Shown: positions 47,088 to 58,382 of the stretch, one piece after another
How positions within the stretch are numbered: position 1 is the first letter of the stretch
Layout: each line of letters begins with the position of its first letter
Source: Cryptomeria japonica
Lineage: Eukaryota > Streptophyta > Pinopsida > Cupressales > Cupressaceae
Direction of reading: 5' to 3'
DNA: 60,000 bases
NCBI RefSeq assembly: GCF_030272615.1
Contig: NC_081411.1
Span: 42,649,140 to 42,709,139 of the forward strand
Notes under the pieces: model-generated
The model's database searches: none
Told to the model about the DNA's origin: nothing
The model's input: only the letters and a program-made list of their open reading frames with translations
Made by a program: the position numbers and the translations under genes

Positions 47088-49067
47088 ATGCAGACATTGA
47101 AAGAGAAGAGGGAGGTTGTAATTAAGAACAACCTTGAGAAAGCAAGACTAGTTTTAACTAGGTCTACATCTGCCAAAGCAATCCCTCCAAGTGATTACAT
47201 GTTACATAAAAAGTCCAACTATAGTGTGTTGGTGCCAACAATAGGGGAGCCTTCTACTTCAAGAGGAAAGAGGAAGATACATGATGTCATTGACATTCAG
47301 GAGAGCCCAAAGAAGCAAAGAATGGGAAAGGAAGTACAATCTGATGAACCCTTGTATTCCCCATCTCAATCCCCTATTCATATAGGAGATGAATAGGTAG
47401 CAGCTGAGCAACTGTTAAAATTAGGCAATCTTGTGGAGATAGCTTACACCTATGATGAAGTGGAAGAGGGAATGCCAGAAGAGCCCCTTAATGCTGAGAT
47501 GAAGATAACTGCTAATGAGTTCAAAGGCCAGAAGTTGGATCCTGAGATCAAACAAGCTAGTGAGGATTTCTTGGCCGATAATAACTCTGTCACATTAGGA
47601 ACTTTCATGCAATTCATGTGCAAGAAGAATATTGATCAATTTAATGCTAGGTGTGAGAAGAGGAAAGGTGAGTAGCCCCACAAGGATCCGATTGTGGTGG
47701 AGGAAGAAATAAAGCAAGAGATGATTATTGAGTTCAAGACCATCACTCGTGAGCAAGGAAGAGACATGGTAGCAAAGGCTGGTGTGCTCATTCTCCCTGA
47801 ATGGGACATAGCAGATGCCTTGGTTTTAGAGGCAGTAAGGAAAGAGACTAAGCCCTTGGAAGGAGTCACCTTCAGCAAGGATGATGCTGCTTTGGTCATG
47901 TGGTGCTTGAAAAGAGATGAGAATAAAAAGAAAAGGGATACTCCAGGGTCAAGTTACCTCAAAGGTTTGATAGTGAAAAGAGTACAAAGCACTGGGGTGG
48001 TGGAAGCTGCTAGCACTTTTGTAGAGACTACAAAGTTTAGTGTTGCAGTAGCAGAAAGAGAGGCCAAGGAAAAGGCAGACCTCCAAGTTAAGTTGGGGAT
48101 AGTTTTAAAAGCTTACAACAATGCTAAGGAAGAGGTAAGGGGTAAAGATAGCATCATTTCCAAGCTACAAAGCCAGTTGGCAGCACAATACCATCAAGGT
48201 TAGTCCTCAACATTGATGATCTCCTCTTCTCCTACAAGGCCTCCACCTACCAGCCCCATTATTGAATTCCCACCATCTCTAGCACCTTCTAGTTCCCAGT
48301 TGATTGAGATCACTCACCAAGAATTGGAGAAGTTGAAACAGGCTCAAGCCCTGTATGCAAAGAAATATATATAGAGAGTAAGGGCTACAATTTTGAGTTT
48401 TGCTGACACCATAGGGTCCTCACTAATGTATAATAAGATGAGTAAGATTTTGGAAATGTGGAATGAGCTAAATGGAGACAAGGCTATTCTAATACCTATT
48501 TTTGACAATTGGAAACCCAGAGAGTAGGATATAGAACTTATTTGTGTATCCTATGATGAGGCAGGTGCTGACCCCATTATTAAATCTACCAATGATATGA
48601 CAAAGGATTTAGTGAAGATAGTAGGAGTAGATAATGCAGATAGAAAGATCAACTTTTACAAGAAAGAGTACACTGATCAAGTTTTTGAATTACTCCTAGG
48701 GGGTTTTGCCAGTCCAACACAATTAAATGACAAACAAATATGGCTTAAGGAATTAGAAGCCAAATTGTCACTAAGAATAAAAGGAATTATTAATTCAGAG
48801 GATGCCTCCATATTTATCAAAACAATTGAGGAGATTGAGAAAATCAAATCTCATTATGGTTTTCTTAATTCAGAGGTGAACAAAATGAGGAATTCTTGGA
48901 AAAGATTAGCCAAGACAAAAGGAAAAGTGGTTAACTTCTCGTGGCCTACTGATGATGTATACCAGGAATGGACAAGAAAATATGCAGTACTAGATGTGGA
49001 GCAGTTAGAAGATGTTGCAAAAGAACAACAAGTAGAAGAAGCCACGGATGTTGAAAAAGACTTGTAA
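47088..49067 (+). pseudogene. LTR-embedded ORF of element E, 3' LTR copy, about 660 codons
   Basis: One frame runs from ATG 47088 to TAA 49065 without frameshift. Stops are at 47394 and 47673 (shared with the 5' LTR copy), 48201, 48372 and 48525 (the last is CAG in the 5' copy). Residues 1-80 are basic with KRK (61-63) and PKKQR (74-78), like a bipartite nuclear signal. Residues about 317-367 form a coiled coil rich in Ala, Glu and Lys. The C-terminal 150 residues are predicted helical. Upstream lies the palindromic motif series and downstream a TATA box (49167). Conservation of reading frame between LTRs argues for real coding in the ancestor. It resembles no family I recognise. A captured host gene or an accessory protein is possible. 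Confidence 0.65.
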
Positions 49068-49166
49068 CCACATTTGGAGAAGGTTTTGTAACTACTTCTT
49101 AAGAGAAGTAATGATTGTAACAAACTCTCCTAGGAAAGTCCAAAGCTTTGTATGCATCCATGTTAT

Positions 49167-49173
49167 TATAAAT
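49167..49173 (+). promoter_or_regulatory. Putative TATA box in 3' LTR of element E
   Basis: TATAAAT matches the position and sequence of 35929-35935 in the 5' LTR. Confidence 0.45.
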
Positions 49174-50249
49174 GGATACCAAGACTAGTAAAAAAAAGGA
49201 TCGCAAGGAATTGTAAGGAAACGCTGCAGAAATTTCTCTGAGCTTTTTTCTAAGTCTTAATGGAGAACATTCAAATGTTTTTGTAATACTTTTTGAAATA
49301 ATATCAATATACAGACCATCAGTTTTGAGCTTAAACTTTGTGTTGTCTTCAAGTATGTTTTGCAAATATTTACTGTTTCATTCTGAGTAATCTAGGGTTA
49401 TTCCTTTTGAATATGGGTTGTAAGGCGACTTCAAGTAGATATGCTTCTTAGATTTTCTCTTCAGGAGGGGGATTAAATACGTGGGAATCATTTCTATGAG
49501 TAAATTCTTTGTGGGATACTTTGAATTTGATAAATGGAGTTTGGTTTGGTATGAGTGAAATTCTTATGTATGTCAGGCATATGTGGGATCTGTAGAAGCG
49601 GAGCTCATAGGATGTGTGGGGATATTTGACTGTGGGAGTATTACTTAAACTTAGATGACTCTGTGTCCAATGGATAAGGCACTGGTATCTATTGTGGTTG
49701 TATTTTTACATAGTTTGTAGGTCAATACTAAATATGAGTACAAGTTTTATTTCTTTGTTTTAGTTGGTTTTAAGGTGATAAGATCCACTGGTTTTCGGAC
49801 TGGTTTACTGTGGATTTGTCTTTTAAAAGTGTGAACTCAATTCACAAAAGGGTATACCCACCTAAATTTTGGACAAGTTCGAAGTGTAGAAGGTTAATCA
49901 AACCTTGTCATATGTTGTTTTGAAAGTTTCCTTCTGTTTGATCTCTCTTTTGCAGATAGAGTTTATCATATTACTATAAGGGTCTTAAGGGGAATAAGAT
50001 TTTGAGAACAACATAATGTTTTCTTAATGATTTGTAAGGTCTTAAGGACCATTTCTATCCAAATGATTCACTTTGTAAGGCTTGATTAGCCAATTTGTTC
50101 CAAGAGACCTAAAAGGTCCTGATAGGGTCAACTGTGGTTAAAGTGTGAAGAACATCCAAAAGAGTTTCAAATGTTGTAATTTATCAAATTTAATCCATTA
50201 TAACATGTTAGGGGTGTCCATGAAGGCTAGAGTGAAGTGTAGTGGTAAT

Positions 50250-51489
50250 TGTTGGAAATATGTGCCTCGAATTCACTTAAAATTGTGCTAGTTTCTGATC
50301 GGGCTGATCGGAGTAACCTACCCCAATGGAATAGTTGTTAGTATGAATCTTGCTGATGTATCTTTCTTCATCAAAGCTCAGAGAAGTGGTTTTGAAGTTA
50401 TCCTGATGACTCGATGAAGTCATCTTTGGTCATCGGGGTAGCATCGACTATCAGGTGGACTTGTTTGATGTTACGTCGATACTCGATGAAGTCACCTTAG
50501 GCAATCGGGTTGACATCGACTATCGAGAGGATTCTGTGAGGAGTTACGCTGATATCCAATGGATCTGCTTTGGTCAACTTTGGTGTTATCAGGGATCAGG
50601 GTAACTGGTTTGGGTGTGTTTCCGATGACCCAATGGAATCTTCTTCTTGTGATCGGCTATTAGGTGAGAAAGTCGGGGATGATTGGATGGTTATCGCTAT
50701 ACCGCACAATGGAGATGCATGAACGTTATCTATTGTGGCTTGGTGACCAAGAGGTGTGGTCCGGTAGTTTCTACACTGATACCCGATGAGTCCGCCTTTG
50801 TTGGTATCAGGGATCAGAGTAGCTAGTTTGGTTGTCTTGCCGATGACCCGATAGAGTCGCCTTCGGTGATCAAGTATCATTGGGAGATCAGGTCTATTTT
50901 CTGGAGTGTTATTCTGATGGCTAATGGAGTTGAGACTGACTACGGGTGTGCGCTCGAACTAGAGACAAAAGATAAACACTTGGACAGTGAAGATTGTCTT
51001 GTCGGTGTATTTGAATAGGAACCAACCTGACTTCCTAGTGCATGTGGGATATTGTGTTTTGCATGAATGCAAACTGATGTAGGCAGACGATTAGACTTCA
51101 AACCATTGGTGCAGTTGCTCTGATGAACTGTCGACAATCTGGTATATGAAGCCATTGGATAATTATGGTGGAATGACATGTGACTGATAGTCGAGAGCCG
51201 GTTGTAGTGTTCAGTTCATTAGAATATAAGAATGAATACCTATAGTTATAGGCTAAAACTTTATTGTAACTTCATTTACTATAAATAAAGTGTTCAACTG
51301 TTGGTGGTGGGTTTTTTTTTCCTGAAAGGGTTTTTCCACGTAATTCTTGGTGTTCCGTCTCTATGTTGATTCTATTTGTTTTGTTTATGTTATTCTTAAC
51401 ATTTTGTTAAAGTTTTAAACTGCATTCTTGTATGATTTCCCTTGTTAATTGACATTAGGAAGGCGTTTCTGCACTGTGCTTTCCTTATA
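50250..51489 (+). mobile_element. Solo LTR, TSD GTAAT, in 5' LTR of element F
   Basis: It begins TGTTGGAAATATG and ends CCTTATA, the last bases probably a decayed CA. GTAAT is duplicated at 50245-50249 and 51490-51494. The intact site is seen once near 53507-53512 in the 3' LTR of F. A degenerate tandem series with the core GATGACYCGATGRAGTC fills about 50400-50880. GAAAGGGTTTTTCCACGTAA near 51324 is typical of LTR U5 regions in this orientation. Confidence 0.85.
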
Positions 51490-52618
51490 GTAATTTGTCA
51501 AAAAATGTAAAAATTGCAAAGTTGTAACGTTGCCAAAAAGTGCAACAAAAGTGTAAGAATGCAATCCATTGGTCATGAGGTGGTTAGAGTAGTTAGTAGG
51601 AGTTGGAAATGGTTTATAAAACCATTTTTGGTTGAGATCAAGGGGGGTGAGCAGTTTGGAGGGGATTTGACAAAGATTATCCATCAAACCCTCAAACTGT
51701 CATAAGGTTCTAAGGAACTGTCATAAATCCATGGAGGATCACATTTGGTGTAATTTTAATATGTATATGTTTTTAAATGATAGATTTATGAAATATATTT
51801 CAGATGAATCCTTTCTTATTCATTTTTGTGTAGTATTTGGCAAGATATGTTTGTTTTTAAAAAAATTGTCAAAACCCTACCAAGCCCATTCTGGAAAAAT
51901 CCTCATAGCTTTTGATTTAACCGTTGGATTTGGCTATAAATTGGAGAAACTTTTTTTAAATAGGAAATATAAAGTCTTACTAGAGATATTTTCTTTTTGA
52001 TCAATATTTCAAAAGTTATTAATGACTGTTTGTTACAGTTCATGGTGAAAAGTAGATTGGTGAAGGCAGCAACAGTCTTGTTGCAGCGTTTGGTATGGTC
52101 ACATGAGGAATCATAATGAAGAAAGTCTATATGTTTTGGAAATGTCTCTGAATCCTCTTTCTAGTTCTTTTTTTTTACTTAATTTAATTAATAATTGAAG
52201 AATTTGTGATTATTTTTGTGAAATCTGTTTTTAAAGGATGAAACCTTGAACTAGGGTATTCCATGGCAATAAAGAATTTGTTCTCTCATGTTGTGCTGAA
52301 TATTATGATCTTAAATATTGAATGAAGGTTTGTAGAGATGGAATCTAACCTTTGAAAGTGTTTTGGGGTTGATCAGTGGTGTATAGTGGAAGTACTTCAT
52401 AGACAGTCCTTGTGTAAAGATTATGTTGTGATTGCCTTGTAGAATAGACGAATATCATTTGTATTGTCACTTAATGATCAGATTGTGAGTTTTGGATTTG
52501 AGAAGAGTGTTTGATCTTGTTATATGCCTTTTGATTCAAGTTTAAGGTCTTGTATTAGTTTTGGGTTAGTAATACCCTTGAAGGTTTTATGGTTTGTGAT
52601 AGATGCTTTGCATCAAAT

Positions 52619-52630
52619 TGGTATCAGAGC
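52619..52630 (+). other. Primer binding site of element F, initiator tRNA-Met type
   Basis: TGGTATCAGAGC lies three bases after the 5' LTR end of element F. Confidence 0.9.
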
Positions 52631-52793
52631 TAAAAGATTTGGGATTTGTATTGTTAGTTGTTGATTTGGTTGGAGGTGCTTGTTCCATCTAAGTTGTTGG
52701 AAGATGGTTTCTGAGAAGTGTGTGTGGACAGACAAGAGGAGGTTTTTCATTACCATCTTCCAATAGAGATTAAGCTAGGTAGAAGGTGCAAGG

Positions 52794-52796
<3 letters not shown>

Positions 52797-52858
<62 letters not shown>
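52797..52858. repeat. GA dinucleotide microsatellite
   Basis: About 31 uninterrupted AG repeats in the internal region of element F. Confidence 0.95.
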
Positions 52859-52861
<3 letters not shown>

Positions 52862-53213
52862 TCTTCCAGGATCTGTTGTTGGGTAAGATGGATGGTTTGG
52901 AGAGTTGGTGTAGTGAGGTAGTAAGAGAGATGGACAACGGACTAGTAAAGCACTTGAATTTGTAGCCATTGAAGTACTCCACTGATGGGAGTAATGGAGA
53001 AGGTAGATGCAAGGACAGTCTTGTGTCCTTTTGAAGGTGAACCTAATGACAAGAGAAAGAGGAATGGTAAGAGGCAAAGTTGAAGAAAAATAATGACACC
53101 AAGGAAAGGATAAGGAAAGTTTTAGAGAGAGGACCACTCCAAGGCAAAAGATTTATTGCAAGTTGTTGTTCTATGTTTCCAAGGGACTTGGAAAATTTTC
53201 TAGGCCAGTTGTA

Positions 53214-54646
53214 TGGTGCAGGGGCACCTGGCCATGAAGATGTATCATGAGGTCAAATTTCATTTGTCTTTACTTGTAATTTTTTCTTAATGATTTGTAA
53301 GGTCTTAAGGACCATTGGTATCCATACGATTCACTTTGTAAGGCTTGATGAGCCAATTTGTTCCAAGAGACCTAAAAGGTCCTGATAGGGTCAACTGTGG
53401 TCAAAGTGTGAAGAACATCCAAAAAAGTTTCAAATGTTGTAATTGGTCAAATTTAATCCATTATAACATGTTAGGGGTGTCCATTAAGGCTAGGGTGAAG
53501 TGTATTGGTAATTTGTCAAAAATTGTAAAAATTGCAAACTTGCAACATTGCCAAAAAGTGCAACAAAAGTGTAAGAATGCAATCCATTGGTCATGAGGTG
53601 GTTAGAGTAGTTAGTAGGAGTTTGAAATTTTTTATAAAACCATTTTTGGTTGAGATCAAGGGGGTTTATAATTTTAGAGGGGATTTGATAAAGATTATCC
53701 ATCAAACCCTCAAACTGTCATAAGGTTTTAAGGAATCTGTGACTATCATAGATCCATGGAAGATCAAATTTCATGTAGTATTTATATGTAGATGTTTTTG
53801 AATGATATATTTATAAAATATATTTCAGATGAATGCTTTCTTATTCATGTTTGCGGAGTATTTGGCAAGATATGTTTGTTTTTTCAAAATTTGTCAAAAC
53901 CATGCCAAGGGTTACCCATTTCGGAAAAATCCTCATAACTTTTGATTTAACTGTTGGATCTCGCTATAAATTGGAGATAACTTTTTTAACTAAGAAATAT
54001 AAAGTATAACTAGAGCAAGTTTCTTTATTATTGATATTTCAAAATTTATTAATGATTGTTTGTTACAGTTCATGGTGAAAAGCAGATTGGTGAAGGTAAC
54101 AACAATCCTATTGCAGCGTTTGGTATGGTCGTATGAGGAATCATAATGAATAAAGGATACATGTTTTGGAAAGGTCTATCAATTCTCTTTCCAATTATTT
54201 TTTTCTTACTTAATTTGGTTAAGAATTGAATAATTTATGATTATTTTTGTGAAAACTATTTTTAAAGGATGAAACCCTAAATTAGGGTTTTCCATGGAAA
54301 TAAATAATTTGTTCTCTCATGTTGTATTGACTGTTATGGTCTAAAATATTGAATGAAGGTCTACAGAGATGGAATCTAACATTTGAAAGTGTTTTGGGGT
54401 TGATTGGTGTCGTATGGTGGAAGTACTTGATAGACAGTCCTTGTGTAAAGATTATGCTGTGATTGTCTTGTAGAATGGATAAATATCATTTGTATTGTCA
54501 CTTAATGATTGGATTGTGAGTTTTGGAGTTGAGAAGAGTTTTTGATCTGTTTATATGCCTCTTGATTCAAGTTTAAGGTTTTGTATTAGTTTTGGGTCAG
54601 TAATACCCTTGAAGGTTTTATGGTTTGTGATAGATGCTCTACATCA
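53214..54646 (+). mobile_element. 3' LTR of element F
   Basis: 1433 bases from TGGTGCAGGGGC to ACATCA, followed by the AGCTA duplicate. Uninterrupted, it provides the empty sites for element E and for the solo LTR at 50250. Confidence 0.88.
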
Positions 54647-54647
54647 A

Positions 54648-57217
54648 GCTACTCCTGCCAAGATTTCTATTTGGGATTTGTTTCAAAATTCACCTTCTTA
54701 TCATGGGATGTTACAATATGCTTTGAAAAACTTAGATGTACCACCTCTAGTGACACCTATTAACATGGCTTCTTTGATTGATCCTAAAAACAAACCCAAA
54801 GATCAAATTGTATTCACACAAGATAAGCTACCTTCTCATGAAATCCAACATCAATATGATCCTCTTATGATAGTGCTTATTATCAACGATACTTCTATAA
54901 GATGAACCCTTGTGGATAATGGATTTGGCCTTAATGTTTACAGTGTGGATTTATTGGATAAGATTAATGTGGATCATTCTCTCATTGAATTCGCTTCTAT
55001 TTCTATTTGAGGCTTTGATAATATTGATAAACAATGTTTAGGTATCATAACCTTGCATGTTAAGGTAGGTCATGTTACTTTACCTACACCTATTCATGTC
55101 ATACCTAGTAATTTGACATATAACCTTCTAATAGGGAGACCTTGGATTCATAGCATGCAAGTGGTCCCCTCAACTATGCATAGGCAAGTCAAATTCATTT
55201 ATAACAATAAGACATACACCTTGTTAGCTAATACCAATCTTCAAGATCCATTAAAATATGGATCTTCTTGTTCAACTACTTCCCATTCTTCTCCCAATCC
55301 TCCTACTTCTTCAAATACATCTATTTCCTTTAATGATCTTGTTCCTTCTAGTACTCTGAATTCTTCTACTCAATCAAAATCTCCTCCCAAGGATATCTTT
55401 TCTCTTGAAAGAGTGCTCTTAGATGATGATTGGGGATCTCTATACTTTAACCCTACTTTTATAAGATAATGTAGAGTATCTTGGAAAGAATCTAAGACTA
55501 AGAAGGAGAAATCTAAGGAGGAACCTAAAGAGAAACACACTTTGTCTAAAAAACTAAGTAACCACTTTGTGGCTGCTTCTAATTCAAATAATTCTTCAAA
55601 TCCTTCCTCTAATTCATATAGCACTGAGACCTATGAGGCGCAACCATATCTTTTTGATTTGGCATCCCTTCATGGTCCTGGTTCTAATAGAATTATAAAG
55701 CACTGAGAGGGGGGGTGAATCAGTAACACCAAAAACAATACTACTTTAAACACTGACCGGTAGATATACTTAGTAAGTTTACCAAACACCATGCATGCAA
55801 TCTAAAATGATATTAAATAATTCACAATAAGTAAAAAATCCACCTTAACACAAGTGTTTATACACGGAAAACCCAAATGGGAAAAACCACAGTGAGATGG
55901 GACTCACAAGTTAACTATCTATAGTAATAGGTAACTGACCAATTAAGGTCTACAAAAGTGCTTTGCTAGGAGAAAATCCTGTTAAAGATCTCAAAGCTCT
56001 ATTAGGAGCTATACCCTGTTAAAGGTAGTACCTTGTTAGGAGTAACCTCAGTAGAGGATTTTAGAATCCAAACTAATGGATCACCTTGTTAAAGGATTTG
56101 TACAATGAATCTTGTTAGAGCTTACCCGGTTAGGGGATCTGACTATTGTAGTGATTAGAAAGCAATAGGTGGTGTGATCTATAAGTAGCACAACTTGCTT
56201 GAATAGATCCTCTTTCGCACACTCAAAACTGCATCACCAACATATTCTAAAATGCCTTCAACAACTTAACACTTCTATCTTCACATCAAATCATCTCATA
56301 AGAAATAGTTCATCATAATGTCATTATATAGACATTTAGATTTCATGTCGTCTTAGAAATCATATCACAATTTCCTAGGTGTAGTGTATCTAGACAATCA
56401 AACATAACTTATCACAAATTACCACCAAAATTTGTCGGTTAGGGTAACTCATCACAATAGGTGACAACTCATCATGACAAGTGATAACTCATCACGACAG
56501 GTGATAAATCATCACATAATCAATGAATACCGGTTGGAACACCTATACCGGTTAGAGTTAACCATTTAAACATGTAAATTGATTGTCCTCTATTTGCTTT
56601 TTTGATGGTCTCCACTGAATCTTCAAGTAGGTGCCAAGTCATTCCTGCATATACCAGTTGTCTCCATGTACCGGTTTGACACTCTCTAAACCATCATAAA
56701 CTAATCTTCCAATACTAGTTGCAATACAATTAAATTTTAGAATTAATACCGGTAGAAAATGTAAATGTTCCATCAATGACAAAATATGAAGTTATTCATT
56801 ACAATCATCATCAAGCCAACAGGTTTTGACATTTTAGCAAAGAGTGGCTATAATGGCAATGGTTGTGGTGCAAATGAACAAGGAGTTAAAGTTCCTTTGA
56901 AGCATAACACACATAAATCTTCATTTGGACTTGGATATAATCCTTCTAAGCCCACCAAAGCATCTAAAAGACCATCTCTCAATGTGAATGCTATATTTAG
57001 TAGTGATGATGACTTCACCTTAATTAAATTATCTTCTACTTATTTCAACACTCATCCCCCTCATAAGGGAATCTTGGTGATGAACAAATCTCTTTATGAA
57101 TCTCCTCAAGAGATTTCTAATCCCACTGATGAGACTTTATCTTCTACTCATTCTAAAATCCCTTCTTCTAGGAATAAGGCTCTAATGAATTATTGGTGTA
57201 AGAAAAGTATGACTTAG
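54648..57217 (+). pseudogene. Element G gag C-terminus, protease and G-patch part, broken
   Basis: The frame continues from 17088-17090. The first residues, ISIWDLFQNSPSYHGMLQYA, are characteristic of Tat gag/PR. A retroviral-type protease follows (about 54885-55240) with DNG at the active site (54915-54923) and LIGRPWIH later. A Ser/Asn/Pro-rich linker leads to the solo LTR at 55688-56781. After it comes a G-patch-like domain (about 56816-56950, with GYNGNG and FGLGY). Stops lie at 54903, 55008 and 55467. No RT, RNase H or integrase follows before the polypurine tract, so the element was structurally non-autonomous or internally deleted. G-patch domains bind RNA or RNA helicases in cellular proteins; its role here is unknown. 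Confidence 0.78.
55688..56781 (-). mobile_element. Solo LTR inside element G coding region, minus strand
   Basis: It has the same family features and length (about 1094) as the solo LTR at 58705-59799, but inverted. GCACTGAGAGGGGGGGTGAA is at its left end, with TTTTCCCATTTGGG and TTGTTAGGAG/TTGTTAAAGG words in the minus-strand reading. The left end base is G-to-A altered and no clean 5-bp duplication is seen, so the ends are accurate to a few bases. Confidence 0.75.
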
Positions 57218-58382
57218 TGGCGTATTATTCTTCTATAAACTTCTCTCTTTCTAAAGACTCTTTGACATTCATCATCTTATACATGTTTTTAATCTCACTT
57301 ATAGTAGAGCATTTAACATGTCATATTCAAATACCTCATTCAATCTATTATGTCTTTAAACAACATTAATCACTATTATGTTGCTCATCATTATGTGACA
57401 TTGGTAGCTCACTTACTGGGGGCTCATTATCATTCATGATGGTACAATTTCAGATGCAATCATACTTTTGGAAGAAACATAATAGCTTATTTCTATCTCA
57501 TCTCTTCTCCCTATATATATGGGGGCAAGAATGATTTCAAACATCTCTCCTTCTTAAGATTATAATTTCCCCTTTGTGAAGTAGTGTCTTCTATAAGGAT
57601 TTCTTATTGATTATAGAGGTGTATTCATATTTGAATTCCTTCTCTCATATTAGAACAAGAATCCCTAATAGGGATCTTAAGTACATATCCTTAATTGGGA
57701 CCTCCTCCTTGGTGTTGGAAGTCTCTGATCATTCATTAATTTCTTTTCTCCATTGAGTAGTATATTTTATAACAAACCCTTCTATTTTTTGAGTGTGCAT
57801 GTCCCCGATAAGAAGAGTTATACTATAAATAATCTCTCTTTGATGTCATTTGAATCCTCCATTCTTTTCCAATTTCCTTTATGGAGTTGCATTTTTGGAT
57901 TATATCTCTTGCATTTGTTTCCATTTAAATCTTTCATCTTCTGTTAGAAAGCTCTCAAATCCTCACACTCTTTGTTGTGTTGGAATTTAGATTTAGTCCT
58001 CTTTCTTACCAAATGATTATCCATTAGTTTTTGATCTTGTATCAAAATGTTCATGTGTGTATTTGTCATCAATCTTCTTTCACAATTCGATGTGGTGAAC
58101 ATGATACCCTGTTTCAACTCACTAAAATAAGTAAGCTGAAACAGGTGGGGCATATAGCTACACTCAAATTTTCATCCGCTTCCTTAGTAAGCATTTAGGT
58201 TATTTTGTGATTTTATCTAACATGTGGTTTTGTAAGGTGCAGTTCCTAACTGTGTACAACATATACCGTTGGGGCTTCATCCAACAACTTGTGGATATAT
58301 CATTTTTTATGAATGTTTCCTTTTATTTACTTTACCTTGCATATGAACGTAGTGTCATATGACCACTAAAGTAGGGGATAGA
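57218..58382. other. Element G 3' non-coding region
   Basis: AT-rich sequence with no coding similarity. GGTAGCTCACTTACTGGGGG near 57404 looks like element 3' sequence. The polypurine tract AAAGTAGGGGATAGA precedes the 3' LTR at 58383. Confidence 0.6.

Larger units (their letters stand above)
45360..50013 (+). mobile_element. 3' LTR of element E
   Basis: 4654 bases from TGTTATCACT to GAGAACAACA, uninterrupted, followed by the TAATG duplicate. It serves as the reference for the nested insertions in the 5' LTR. The about 150 bases before it (45214-45359) hold no clear polypurine tract. Confidence 0.9.
52616..53213 (+). other. Internal region of element F (non-coding)
   Basis: It starts with the primer site TGGTATCAGAGC (52619-52630), complementary to initiator tRNA-Met. 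A GA microsatellite sits at 52797-52858. No gag, protease, RT or integrase similarity is seen and no polypurine tract precedes the 3' LTR. Confidence 0.8.

Noticed and set aside
52718-53137. Frames with Arg-Glu or Ser-Leu runs
   Set aside because: They are products of the GA microsatellite in element F.
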